Shown piece by piece: positions 7,178-16,347 of a DNA stretch of 42,713 bases. Source of the stretch: a virus; the IMG/VR virus record IMGVR_UViG_3300020121_000165, positions 1-42,713 of that record. One strand, 5' to 3'. Within the stretch, counting starts at the first letter, position 1. Every line of letters begins with the position of its first letter. Both the position numbers and the translations under genes were made by a program. The notes under the pieces are model-generated. The model saw nothing but the letters and a program-made list of their open reading frames with translations, was not told the DNA's origin and made no database searches.

Positions 7178-8464
7178 GTGCCGATCACCAGGAAGGACAT
7201 CGCAAAACTGCCGGAGGATTTTGACCCGGGCTTTGGAGTCTACTCTCCGGATCCCGGGCAAGCCTCTGGCTGTAACTACTACCGGATCGAGGTGCCGTTC
7301 CGTGGGCTCCTGGATCTCGGCCTATCGCTTTACTTCATCGACAATGAGAAGCGGCGTCTCTCAAAAGACGATCGTGCGGCGATCATGCTATCGTCGGACA
7401 TCGTGCTCTTCTTTGCGCGTGGAGGTCATCAGGCGGACGTGAATCTGGAGACGATCCGGCAGATGTCGCCGGGCGTGATGGACAACGGCACGATCGGGTA
7501 CCCGCCGAGCGTCATCTTCGACATCGATGACAACCTGGATTGGGTTCATCCCTTCAACCACCGCTTCTCGGTCCTTGGTACGAGGGCCTACGACGGAACC
7601 CTCTTGAAGCCCGGGGACAGCCTGACGACCACATTCCCAGACGGGAGCGAGATTGTGGTCTGGAAGGATCAGGAGACGGTCATTGATGGTGACCGCTTCG
7701 TGGTGCAGGACAATCTCGATCGCATTGCGGCCATTCATCGCACGGCGCAGAACTGCGAAGGGGTGAGCGTCCCGAACGAGGAGTTGGCACGCTACTACCG
7801 AAACGTCCACCAGTGCGACAACGTGTATATCTTCCCGAACTCCATGATCCCCGAGGACTGGCCGCAAGTGGAACTCAAGCCGCGCACGGACGGATCGATC
7901 CGGATTCTCTGGCAGGGGGGCGGGAGCCATATGGTGGACTGGTTTCCGCTGCGCGATGCGGTCCGCACGATCTGCGAGAAGTATCCGCAGGTCAAGTTTG
8001 TGATCTGGGGATCGGCCTTCCGGTGGGTCCATGACAACATTCCAGAAGCGCAGTTGGAACTCCATGATTGGGTCGATTATCTCGCGTACCGTCCTCATCG
8101 AGTCCTTATGGACGCAGACATCAACCTCTGCCCCCTCGTGGACAACGTGTTCAACCGAGGGAAGAGCGCGATCAAGTGGTACGAGGGGGCGATCCTCAAG
8201 AAGCCCGAGCCCTGCCTCGCTGGCGCGTGCCCTCCGTACAGTAACGAAATCGTCGATGGCGAAACCGGCATGCTCTACAAGACTCCTCAAGAGTTTGTCG
8301 AGAAACTTTCGCTCTTGATCGAATCGGCGGAACTGCGCCGGAAGATCGGGGAGGCTGGAAAGATGTGGGTCCTCCAGAATCGCCACTTCCATCAGACGGT
8401 GCCTGGGCTCTTTGAGTTCTACCAGGAGATCCGGGCTCGTAAGGAAATGGCTCTGAGCGCCTGA
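7178..8464 (+). CDS. Glycosyltransferase, GT4-like (GT-B fold)
   Basis: 428 residues. The C-terminal half has GT-B hallmarks: IFPNSMIPEDW, SIRILWQGGGSHMVDW (start of the second Rossmann domain), VKFVIWG, LCPLVDNVFNRGKSAIKWYEGA (donor-binding loop with Lys and Glu), and EIVDGETGMLYKT before the terminal helices. It should move a sugar from an activated donor to an unknown acceptor. GTG 7178 has GGGAGG at 7166-7171; the longer upstream reading has no such site. It sits inside the virion operon between head and tail genes, so the acceptor could be a virion protein or the host surface. TGATG overlap links it to the adaptor gene. Confidence 0.82.
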   Translation: MPITRKDIAKLPEDFDPGFGVYSPDPGQASGCNYYRIEVPFRGLLDLGLSLYFIDNEKRRLSKDDRAAIMLSSDIVLFFARGGHQADVNLETIRQMSPGVMDNGTIGYPPSVIFDIDDNLDWVHPFNHRFSVLGTRAYDGTLLKPGDSLTTTFPDGSEIVVWKDQETVIDGDRFVVQDNLDRIAAIHRTAQNCEGVSVPNEELARYYRNVHQCDNVYIFPNSMIPEDWPQVELKPRTDGSIRILWQGGGSHMVDWFPLRDAVRTICEKYPQVKFVIWGSAFRWVHDNIPEAQLELHDWVDYLAYRPHRVLMDADINLCPLVDNVFNRGKSAIKWYEGAILKKPEPCLAGACPPYSNEIVDGETGMLYKTPQEFVEKLSLLIESAELRRKIGEAGKMWVLQNRHFHQTVPGLFEFYQEIRARKEMALSA

Positions 8465-9390
8465 TGTCGATCACATTCGCCAACGCCAAGATCTACGTCG
8501 CGCGTGCGCTCGGAGCCGAAGGCTCGACCACCCAGTTGGCTGCGGCTGCGGACGCGATCGCGGCTGCTATCGAGGAATGGAATCTGCGCCGCGACTGGCG
8601 TTGGCTTTTGATGGACACCCGCGATGGCTTCTCGGTCGCCAGTTGCACGATCGCGGGCGACGGGGTGAGCGTCTCGACGAGCACATCGAACGGGTTCGCG
8701 GGTGTGAATCAGGGCGTGGTCGTCACGGGTACGGGGATTCCCGCGAGTACGACGGTCTCGACCGCCGTTGCGCTCACGACGACCACGTTCACCCTTTCCG
8801 GGGCCGCTACGCCCGGCACCATCACGATGACATTCGCTGGGGATATTCCGGTGCGGGTCGGCATAGCGAAGTACAGCATGCCCACGCCCTTCAAGCGCCC
8901 CTACCGGGCACGGCTTTTGACGAACGAGCGCACCCTGGAGTGGAAGGATCAGTTCGAGATCGATGCCCTTTTTCAGAATCAGAGCCCAGGGTCGACCTCC
9001 GTCTACTACAACATCTTCAATCCCTCAAATTTCACGGTCGGAAGCCAGAACGGTGTGTTCTCGCTCTTCCCGACGCCTTCGCAGACGGATACAGCGCGAG
9101 TGCGGTACTACCGCCCGATCGGGCAGCCTGTGCAGACAACGGATCTCATCGACTCACCGGATCGATATGTGTATGCGCTCCTCGAAATGGCGCGTTACCA
9201 GTATCTGAAGAACCATGATTCGGAGATCTCGCGGCTCGATCAGACCCTTCAGAAGGCTGAGCAGCTTCTCTCGTACTGCATCGCGGATGACGAGGGCGAG
9301 ACATTGGATCGCAGTCCTGGACTGGTCGCCCAGGTGGACCATGGATTTGCCCGCCAGATCCTGAACGAAGACATCATCTGGGGGCCGTAA
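8464..9390 (+). CDS. Head-tail adaptor (tail tubular A-like), with inserted beta domain
   Basis: 308 residues. N- and C-terminal parts resemble the T7 gp11/SU10-type adaptor that sits under the portal: an N-terminal helical pair (FANAKIYVARALGAEG... AAIEEWNLRRDWRWLL), then a beta segment with YRARLLTNERTLEWKDQFEIDALFQ, and a long C-terminal helix (LIDSPDRYVYALLEMARYQY). Residues about 60-120 form a Ser/Thr/Gly-rich insert (VTGTGIPASTTVS, then FTLSGAATPGT) that looks like a small beta domain and is absent from simple adaptors. It ends immediately before the next ATG (TAAATG). Confidence 0.75.
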   Translation: MSITFANAKIYVARALGAEGSTTQLAAAADAIAAAIEEWNLRRDWRWLLMDTRDGFSVASCTIAGDGVSVSTSTSNGFAGVNQGVVVTGTGIPASTTVSTAVALTTTTFTLSGAATPGTITMTFAGDIPVRVGIAKYSMPTPFKRPYRARLLTNERTLEWKDQFEIDALFQNQSPGSTSVYYNIFNPSNFTVGSQNGVFSLFPTPSQTDTARVRYYRPIGQPVQTTDLIDSPDRYVYALLEMARYQYLKNHDSEISRLDQTLQKAEQLLSYCIADDEGETLDRSPGLVAQVDHGFARQILNEDIIWGP

Positions 9391-11916
9391 ATGGCCGACC
9401 AGCCCATTATCCATGTCGAGACCTTCGACCAGGGTCTCGTCACGGCGCGGGATCCTGCGCTTCTGGAGCGCGGTGAGCTAACCAAGGCCGACAACACCTA
9501 CTACCTGCCGAACGAGCCCTCGATCCAGAAGGTGAAGGGGCGGACGAAGTTCAACTCCACTCCGATCAGTGGCTCTCCGAATGTCGTGGGCCTGCGGTAT
9601 CTCCAGTTCGACGACAACAACAATCTCCTCGTCGCGCACGCGGGGACGACCTACTACCAAGCCACGATGGTGAATAGCGAGACCGGGACCTTTTCCAGTC
9701 TCGCGACGAGTGTTGGGACGGGGCTCACGCTCGATGCGATCCAGTACGGGAACCGTCAGTACCTTCTGAATGGTGCAGGGCAGACAAGCGGGCAGCAGAC
9801 TCAGAACGTGGTCGTGCTCTCGGACGCGACGACGCGTCTCCACGGGCTTCAGCCCATTGCGAGCCCGCCTGTTATCACGAGCACGGCCGGAAGCTGGAAC
9901 ACGGCGCTCGGAACGGGCTACTACTTCTTCTTCACGGTCGAGCTATATAACCCAGGGACATCGGACGCCTTGGAGAGCACGAACATTGTTCCCGACTACA
10001 CGCTCGCGTCGACATCCTTCCAATTCACGACGTCGAACATCAACGCGACGACGATCATTGTCACCCGCCCCACCCAGGTTAACTCGCAGGCGACCCACTG
10101 GATGGTCTACGCGAGCCCCGCGCAGCCAACCAACACGGTGCCGAATCGGGTGCTTTTCAAGCAGATCGGCCCGATCCAGGACATCGCCTCGACGACCCTC
10201 ACGATCGGGAATACCCAGGTCCAGGGGACGAACTCGCGTTTCCCGACCACGAACAGCGCCATCACCTCGTGGGCCAATTCGGGTGGCGGGTCTCCGACGA
10301 ACGTGGAATCGATCGCTGGGAGCAATCCGGACGATAACGCGCTCATTTTGAGCGGCACGAACGGTGTCACGCCGTCAGGTCTCTGGAGCACGTTCGGCTT
10401 CAGTGGGATTGCTGGAACGATCACGAGCGTGGATGTCGAGATCAAGATGACCTACTACGGGCTCGGTACGGACAAGCCGAAGCTCGGGATCGCGCTCACG
10501 ACCGATGGATCGACCTTCACGACCCCACAGTATCTTCAGCCTTCGAGTTCGCCCCTTGGGGTGAATCAGGTCAACCCCACGAATCTCCAGGTCTATATCG
10601 CCCGAGGACTTTGGGGGCGCGCTTGGACGACTGCGAATTTCAATGCGAACGCGAACTTCGGCGTGAAGCTCACGTCCTCCATTTTCCACAGCGTGGGGAT
10701 CGCGGTCGATTACATCCGGGTTACAGTCCAGGTGATCGGAACGAGCGCGACGACGCCGATCACGACGGGCGGGGCCTTCCCGACGATCACGATCTCGATC
10801 GGGGGCCTTTCCTCCAGCATTGGAAGCCACGGCTGTCCGCCCGTGGCGACGACGGGCGAGGTCTACGAGGACCAGATGGTCACGAACGACATCTCGGACC
10901 TCTCGATCATCCGTTACAGCCTGCCCAATGCCGTGGACTACTTCCCGAGCCTTTACTTCATCAACTTCGAGACGAAACAGACGGACGTCGTGACGAAGAT
11001 CATCCGGCTCGGGGACAAGCTCCTGGTGGGTCAAAAGACCCAGCTATTCCGGGTGAACTATCTGCCTCGCGAGAATGATGCTGAGTTCGACAGAGGACGC
11101 TGCTACGAGACGATCTCGGAGGGGCAGGGGATTGTGGGCACCCAGGCGGCAGCGACCTTCACATCGCCCGGCGGACCCCTTCTGATGGCCTTTGTGTCCT
11201 ACTCCGGAATCCACGCGACGGACGGGTTCCAGGTAGACACGATTGTCGACGATCTGGACTGGCCTTCGACTGTTTCGCTGCCCACGGCGGCAGCCCCGAC
11301 GGACTACCTCCAGAACTGTATCCTGGTCGACTATCCGATGAACTACCAGCTTTGGCTCTACTACACGCCGCCCGGTGGTACGACTAACACGAAGGCCCTG
11401 GTGATCCATTACCACCCGAGCCACCGGAAGCCGAACGGGAAGATGAAGGTGACGGGGCCGATCACGGTGGCGGCCTTCTCCGCGACAACGGCGCGGGTCT
11501 CAAATGCGCCTGTGCTCGTGACTGGGCAGTCGACGGGGACCGTCTACGTGGAGGATCGTGGCTATACCCACAATGCTGGGAGCACGATCGCGGTGGACAT
11601 CAAGACTAGGGAACTTTATCCGTGGGGGCTCTATTCCTCGGGGACGGTGGAGTACTCGCTCATTCGGCACAATATCGATCCCACGAGCACGATCACGCTC
11701 ACGAGCTTCATTCGTGAGGACAATGCCGCCCAGACCCAGCCCATCGCGACCGAGACCTTCAACACGACGAATGCTGGAGTGGCCTATATCCCGATCCACG
11801 TCTACGGGGATTCGATTCAGTTCGAGTTCACGGAGCCTGGAGCGGACGGCGGGGTGAATCTGAGGCTCGCCCAGTACATGCTCTATCTGATCCCGAGAGG
11901 ACTGCCCGCTGCGTAA
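9391..11916 (+). CDS. Tail nozzle (tail tubular B-like) protein
   Basis: 841 residues, beta-rich, directly after the adaptor, as for T7 gp12-like nozzles that form the short tail tube. The start (HVETFDQGLVTARDPALLERGELTKADN) is the usual nozzle opening, where the protein recounts data points in a beta-propeller; the core has VGLRYLQFDDNNNLLVAHAG. Residues about 285-460 are a separate jelly-roll-like insert (SWANSGGGSPTNVESIAG to VDYIRVTVQV). The insert may bind a receptor or fibre. The call is by position and fold impression. Confidence 0.72.
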   Translation: MADQPIIHVETFDQGLVTARDPALLERGELTKADNTYYLPNEPSIQKVKGRTKFNSTPISGSPNVVGLRYLQFDDNNNLLVAHAGTTYYQATMVNSETGTFSSLATSVGTGLTLDAIQYGNRQYLLNGAGQTSGQQTQNVVVLSDATTRLHGLQPIASPPVITSTAGSWNTALGTGYYFFFTVELYNPGTSDALESTNIVPDYTLASTSFQFTTSNINATTIIVTRPTQVNSQATHWMVYASPAQPTNTVPNRVLFKQIGPIQDIASTTLTIGNTQVQGTNSRFPTTNSAITSWANSGGGSPTNVESIAGSNPDDNALILSGTNGVTPSGLWSTFGFSGIAGTITSVDVEIKMTYYGLGTDKPKLGIALTTDGSTFTTPQYLQPSSSPLGVNQVNPTNLQVYIARGLWGRAWTTANFNANANFGVKLTSSIFHSVGIAVDYIRVTVQVIGTSATTPITTGGAFPTITISIGGLSSSIGSHGCPPVATTGEVYEDQMVTNDISDLSIIRYSLPNAVDYFPSLYFINFETKQTDVVTKIIRLGDKLLVGQKTQLFRVNYLPRENDAEFDRGRCYETISEGQGIVGTQAAATFTSPGGPLLMAFVSYSGIHATDGFQVDTIVDDLDWPSTVSLPTAAAPTDYLQNCILVDYPMNYQLWLYYTPPGGTTNTKALVIHYHPSHRKPNGKMKVTGPITVAAFSATTARVSNAPVLVTGQSTGTVYVEDRGYTHNAGSTIAVDIKTRELYPWGLYSSGTVEYSLIRHNIDPTSTITLTSFIREDNAAQTQPIATETFNTTNAGVAYIPIHVYGDSIQFEFTEPGADGGVNLRLAQYMLYLIPRGLPAA

Positions 11917-11926
11917 CTACTCGCCC

Positions 11927-14341
11927 ATGCGGCTTCCCCCGATCCCAGATCGGGTGGTTCGTTCGGAGCTTCGTCGGACGAACTACTGGCTCCGCATGCT
12001 CGGAAGCCAGATGGGCCGCACGGTCACGCTGCCCCAAGGCACGCCGTCCGCAATCACGAACGATGTGGATTTGAGTAACTACTTGTATCTCCCTGGACGC
12101 GATGGTGGGCAGATCTCCTCCGGACGTGTGCGATTCGCCGCCAAGGTGATGCCTGCCGGAGGAACGTCTGTCCCGGACACGGCCCAGAGAGGGTTCGGAC
12201 TCCTTGCGCCGCTCGATATTGATGGACCGACCAGCGTCAACTTCTGGGTAGAGGACTCGCTCGCCTCGCTCAGTGTGCTTCGCCCGACGCGTGAATGGGT
12301 GATCCCCGCCTTTAACCAGATCGAAGGGGAGACAGCGGGCGTCCATTATTTCGCGGACACGAGCGACTTCCAGGTTCTCTCGAACAAGACGATCACAGGA
12401 AGTATCGTCGAGTTCGGATTCACGTCGAAGAATGCTTTGCTGGATGCGCAGACGGAATCGAAGCTCTGTTACATCACGCTAGAGAACTTGTCGTCGAATC
12501 GCAATACGACTACCCACGCGAGCACGGCGACTCCGCCTGGGATCCAGATTCCGGCGATGGACATCCTCACGGGCCTCGGAAACAACACATTCGACAAGAC
12601 CCACACGTTTGGCGTCGTGAAGACGACTCTCTCTGGCAGCAATCCCACGAGTACGCCCTTTGAGATTTCGGGGCTCGTCTACGGTGGCGATACACGCCAG
12701 GAGCTTTACTGCATGCCCGGCGCGGCCAAGGGCACTCTTCCAGCACCGACGCAGGGACAGTTCGTTGTCTGGAATCCCGCCATCAGCTTCACTGGGAACG
12801 TGTCCACCGGATTCGCCACGATCACGAACATGTCCACGACGGCCGGACTCGTCGTGGGCATGCGGATCCGAGACGTACGGACCAACACGGCTTACGCGGA
12901 GCGATTCCTCGTCTCGATCGATGCCCCTGGCCCCGGCGGCCAGATCACCGTGAGCGCGGCCTTCAGCGAGACGACGAATGGCCTCTCATTCGTTGGGTTC
13001 GGAATGACCTACCTGAGTGCCTCGGGCATCACCGGGATCGCCCACAGCAGTCTGACGGGGCTTCTGGCGGACGACCACACCCAGTACTTGGCACTGGGCG
13101 GCCGTGGGAGTGGGCAGGTTTTCGGGACAGGTGGTCCATACGGTGGGAGCACGCTGCTCGATCTCGCCATGACCGGGCGGCTTCTCCTAGGTAACAACCT
13201 CGGGGCCGGGTTCGTAACCAATCGATTCTTAGAGGTGAAGGGTCAGCCGAACGCACCCGCTACTACGACCAATATCACCATGGATATGACAAATGTGGCG
13301 GCTACCGGGACGACGACATGCCTCCAGGTCTCGGTGAGTGGCTCGGTTTCTACGGCTGGTACCTCTTCCGTGCGCGGTTTCTTCTTCACGAGTTCCGCTC
13401 AGGTAGGGACAGGGGCGACCGTGAGCGAGTCCCTTGGTGCGCTGATCCAATCAACGGCCGGGACTTCTGGCGGGACAATCACGAAGGCGACCGGTGTGCG
13501 GATCCTTGCCAATGGTGACGCTATCTCCTCTAGCACAACGCCTACGATCGTTGGTCTGGAAATTTCGATCGCTCCCAAACTCGCGGCTGTCACGGACTAT
13601 TCGCATCTTTCCATGATCCAGTCTTCGACTCCGTTCGCTGGCGGGACTGTTACCAATTATCGAGGAATCGATTTTGGTGCGACGGCTAATCAGGACAACG
13701 CGGCGGTCACGAACTGGACGGCGCTCCGGATCCCCGCCGCGCCGACGAATCCCACCGGAACGATCCGGGGGTTGGAAATCGGGGACATTCTGAGCCATCA
13801 CGTCGGGAAATTTCGGCATGGCTCGACGGCGGCTCCGGCACACTTTGTCGACATCGCAGCCGGGACGACGACGGTTGCTCCCATCCGGTTGGCTTCTGGG
13901 ACGAATCTCACGACAGCGGTTGCCGGATGCGGGGAATACGACGGGAGCTTCTTCTATCTGACCCATAGCGATGCCGTCCGGACGAAGACCGTCACGCAAC
14001 GCGGGGAAGTGAATGCGACGGCCCAGGGCGCAGCCATCGGCGCGACAACGCTATACGCGGCTCCGGCGAGTGGCTACTATGTCGTCTATTACACGCTGGA
14101 AACGACCACGGCGGACAACGTGACCCCGGCGGTAAGTGTCCAGTTCCAGGTGAACTACACCGATGACATCGGAGCAACGAATCAAACGGGTGCGGCGCTC
14201 TCGCTGGCGGCGACGGGGCGTGATCGTGGCTCCTTTCAGGTCTGGTGTAACGCCGGGCAGAATATCCAGTACCAAACGAACGTGGTGACGATCGGGACCG
14301 CGAAGTACGCGCTTCGAGTCCGACTGGGGTACTTGGGCTAA
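11927..14341 (+). CDS. Tail fibre / spike-like protein
   Basis: 804 residues, Thr/Gly/Ser rich and beta-rich. It carries LADDHTQYLALGGRGSGQ at about 380-397, a motif typical of phage tail fibres (shaft or knob joint), followed by repetitive beta segments with many TxT/GTxT motifs. The last ~110 residues form a compact beta domain (ASGYYVVYYTLETTTADN onward), probably the receptor-binding tip. The N-terminus (MRLPPIPDRVVRSELRR) may anchor to the nozzle. ATG 11927 lacks a good ribosome site; an in-frame CTG at 11909 is an alternative. Receptor specificity cannot be read from sequence. Confidence 0.72.
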   Translation: MRLPPIPDRVVRSELRRTNYWLRMLGSQMGRTVTLPQGTPSAITNDVDLSNYLYLPGRDGGQISSGRVRFAAKVMPAGGTSVPDTAQRGFGLLAPLDIDGPTSVNFWVEDSLASLSVLRPTREWVIPAFNQIEGETAGVHYFADTSDFQVLSNKTITGSIVEFGFTSKNALLDAQTESKLCYITLENLSSNRNTTTHASTATPPGIQIPAMDILTGLGNNTFDKTHTFGVVKTTLSGSNPTSTPFEISGLVYGGDTRQELYCMPGAAKGTLPAPTQGQFVVWNPAISFTGNVSTGFATITNMSTTAGLVVGMRIRDVRTNTAYAERFLVSIDAPGPGGQITVSAAFSETTNGLSFVGFGMTYLSASGITGIAHSSLTGLLADDHTQYLALGGRGSGQVFGTGGPYGGSTLLDLAMTGRLLLGNNLGAGFVTNRFLEVKGQPNAPATTTNITMDMTNVAATGTTTCLQVSVSGSVSTAGTSSVRGFFFTSSAQVGTGATVSESLGALIQSTAGTSGGTITKATGVRILANGDAISSSTTPTIVGLEISIAPKLAAVTDYSHLSMIQSSTPFAGGTVTNYRGIDFGATANQDNAAVTNWTALRIPAAPTNPTGTIRGLEIGDILSHHVGKFRHGSTAAPAHFVDIAAGTTTVAPIRLASGTNLTTAVAGCGEYDGSFFYLTHSDAVRTKTVTQRGEVNATAQGAAIGATTLYAAPASGYYVVYYTLETTTADNVTPAVSVQFQVNYTDDIGATNQTGAALSLAATGRDRGSFQVWCNAGQNIQYQTNVVTIGTAKYALRVRLGYLG

Positions 14342-14664
14342 TGCCGACCAAAACACAGGCGAAGGTGGCGGTGAGTGCCGCTGCGACGGCGGCGAACACC
14401 GACATCGATAACACGCTCCCGGTCGGTGTGGACATTACGGATGGCTCGATTACATTCGCACCGACTCGGTACTTCTTCGAGTTGAACGCGGTGGATTCGA
14501 CCACGGCGACATCTTGGAGTACGACCATCCAGGCAAATCTAACGACTCAAGCTCGTGCTTTTACGATCCGCCAGCAACTCGGGCGGCGTGGAGACGATGC
14601 CGGAGTCGTGAAGGAGATCGTGATCGTTTCGGCTCTGGCGACGTATCGGATCAAGAACTTCTAG
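14341..14664 (+). CDS. Small beta-rich hypothetical protein after the fibre gene
   Basis: 107 residues, Thr/Ala rich, strand-rich, no recognised motif. It is linked to the fibre gene by TAATG. Phages often place fibre chaperones or minor tip proteins here; that role is inference. Confidence 0.6.
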   Translation: MPTKTQAKVAVSAAATAANTDIDNTLPVGVDITDGSITFAPTRYFFELNAVDSTTATSWSTTIQANLTTQARAFTIRQQLGRRGDDAGVVKEIVIVSALATYRIKNF

Positions 14665-14686
14665 AGACGGGGAGGGGAGGCCAAGG

Positions 14687-15217
14687 ATGGCCGACTACGC
14701 CAATCAGCTTTCGCAGTACTTCGGTCCGACGCAGCTCGGGGCGAACACGAATCAGCTTTACCAGCTACTCGCCCGGTCTCCTCAGTTCCAGCAGGCCCTC
14801 ACGCAGAACTATCAGGCGGCCGGGAACTTCCAGAACAATCTTGCCGCTGGACTCGGGCAACGCGGTCTCAGCACGAGTGGCATCGGGACTGTGGCGAACG
14901 CCATGGGGTCGAGTGCTGGAACGGCTGGTGAGGCGAGTCTCCGAGGCGGTCTTTTTGGGCAAGCCGGGAACATGGCCCTGGAGAATCTCCTTGCACGGCT
15001 CCAGGCATATAGCAGCTACCGCAACGTAAGGGCGAATCAGCCCACGTTTCTAGGGCAAGTGGCCGGTGGTCTCTTTGGAGCGGCCGGTTCAGTGCTCGGA
15101 GGGCCGTTCGGAGCGTCACTCTTCGGTCCGAAGCAACAGCAGACTGCGCCGGTTGGAAGCTACATGTCGGGACCGTTGATGCAGGGTGAGCAGCGGCCCC
15201 AGTACGGGATGGGCTAA
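14687..15217 (+). CDS. Internal (ejection) virion protein, small
   Basis: 176 residues, rich in Gln, Ala and Gly. Helices in the first half (NQLYQLLARSPQFQQALTQNYQAAGNF) are followed by an apolar Gly/Ala stretch at about 125-150 (VAGGLFGAAGSVLGGPFGASLFG) that could insert in a membrane. It starts a three-gene set ending in a 1100-residue transglycosylase protein, matching the T7 gp14-gp15-gp16 ejection order. GGGGAGG precedes ATG 14687. It is probably ejected with the DNA. Confidence 0.6.
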   Translation: MADYANQLSQYFGPTQLGANTNQLYQLLARSPQFQQALTQNYQAAGNFQNNLAAGLGQRGLSTSGIGTVANAMGSSAGTAGEASLRGGLFGQAGNMALENLLARLQAYSSYRNVRANQPTFLGQVAGGLFGAAGSVLGGPFGASLFGPKQQQTAPVGSYMSGPLMQGEQRPQYGMG

Positions 15218-16347
15218 TGGGCGTCTTCGATTATCAACCGCGCCGCCTCGGCGGATTCACTCCCGCAGCGGGGGATGCGATACTGAGTTCGATGCTGTTC
15301 AATCCCTCCAATCCCAACGCAGCAGCGAAGGCGGCGGTCACACCGCAGGTGAGTTCAGCACCGGCTGGAACAGCAGCGCCCTACATAGGTGCTCCCGCGC
15401 AGACGGTGGCCAGTGATTTCAAGGCGAAGGTTGCCTCTGGACTCACAGATCCCACGAGCGTACCGAGTGGTGTTGGTGTCCCTGAGATGCCGCAGACCAT
15501 GGAGATGCCCCAGCCGCTTGGGAGCGATGTGATCTCGGGCGCGTTCGCGCCACTCCTTGCCCAGATGAATGCCCAGAAGGCTCCTGCGCCGCGCGATGTG
15601 CCGCCCCCGAGTCCTGCGCTTGCGACCTTCTTGTCGGCTTTGGCGGGCTCTCTCGGGACTCAGTTCGCGAAGGACCCCGCGATCGAGCAGCACGTCTTTG
15701 GAGTCATGCACGAGAACGAAGTCCGTCGGCAGGCGATCCAGGACCAGAACTACGCCGACAAGCTCCAGTTCGACCAGCAGTCGGCCAACCGGCGCTACTC
15801 GCTCATGGGCCAGATGATTGAGACCCAACTCCAGCAGGCTATTCAGAACAACGACGTGAAGCAGGCGGCCTATTACAACCAGCAGCTTGAAAAGATCCGT
15901 GGGCAGATGGAGGCCCGCACGGCCGTCCTGCGGGAAAAGGCGGCGGGTGAGGCCGATGTGGAAAAGGCGCGGGCTACGGCCGAGGTTCAGAAGAAAGGCT
16001 CGGCTCAGAAGACTCTGGAACCGGATGAGTACTTGACCGCACGGACAAACATTTTGAAGGACAAGACGCTCCAAGATGAAAAGACAGGGATGCTCGATAA
16101 GGTCGGCCAGTTTTTTACCGGCCCTCCGGCGGATACGAAACAGTCCGAACTACGCCAAGTGGACAAGGCCGGGATCCTGTCCGGGAATCCGCAAACCCAG
16201 GCGGCAGCGAAGCGCAACATCCGGCAGGCCGTTACCGGGAAGTTGGGGCTCGGAGCCAAGGCGAAGTACTCGAAGGAAGACTGGCAATCGATCCAGAACG
16301 AATTGCGCAGCACGTACGACGTCGGACTGGAAGAGGTTTTTAAGTAA
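15217..16347 (+). CDS. Internal (ejection) virion protein, middle
   Basis: 376 residues. A Pro/Ala-rich N-terminal third is followed by a long charged coiled-coil-like region (about 160-270: VMHENEVRRQAIQDQNYADK to EKARATAEVQKK) and a short folded C-terminus. It is second in the ejection-protein trio (T7 gp15-like by position). TAATG with the upstream gene; its TAA is followed at once by the GTG of the next gene. Function is by context. Confidence 0.58.
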   Translation: MGVFDYQPRRLGGFTPAAGDAILSSMLFNPSNPNAAAKAAVTPQVSSAPAGTAAPYIGAPAQTVASDFKAKVASGLTDPTSVPSGVGVPEMPQTMEMPQPLGSDVISGAFAPLLAQMNAQKAPAPRDVPPPSPALATFLSALAGSLGTQFAKDPAIEQHVFGVMHENEVRRQAIQDQNYADKLQFDQQSANRRYSLMGQMIETQLQQAIQNNDVKQAAYYNQQLEKIRGQMEARTAVLREKAAGEADVEKARATAEVQKKGSAQKTLEPDEYLTARTNILKDKTLQDEKTGMLDKVGQFFTGPPADTKQSELRQVDKAGILSGNPQTQAAAKRNIRQAVTGKLGLGAKAKYSKEDWQSIQNELRSTYDVGLEEVFK

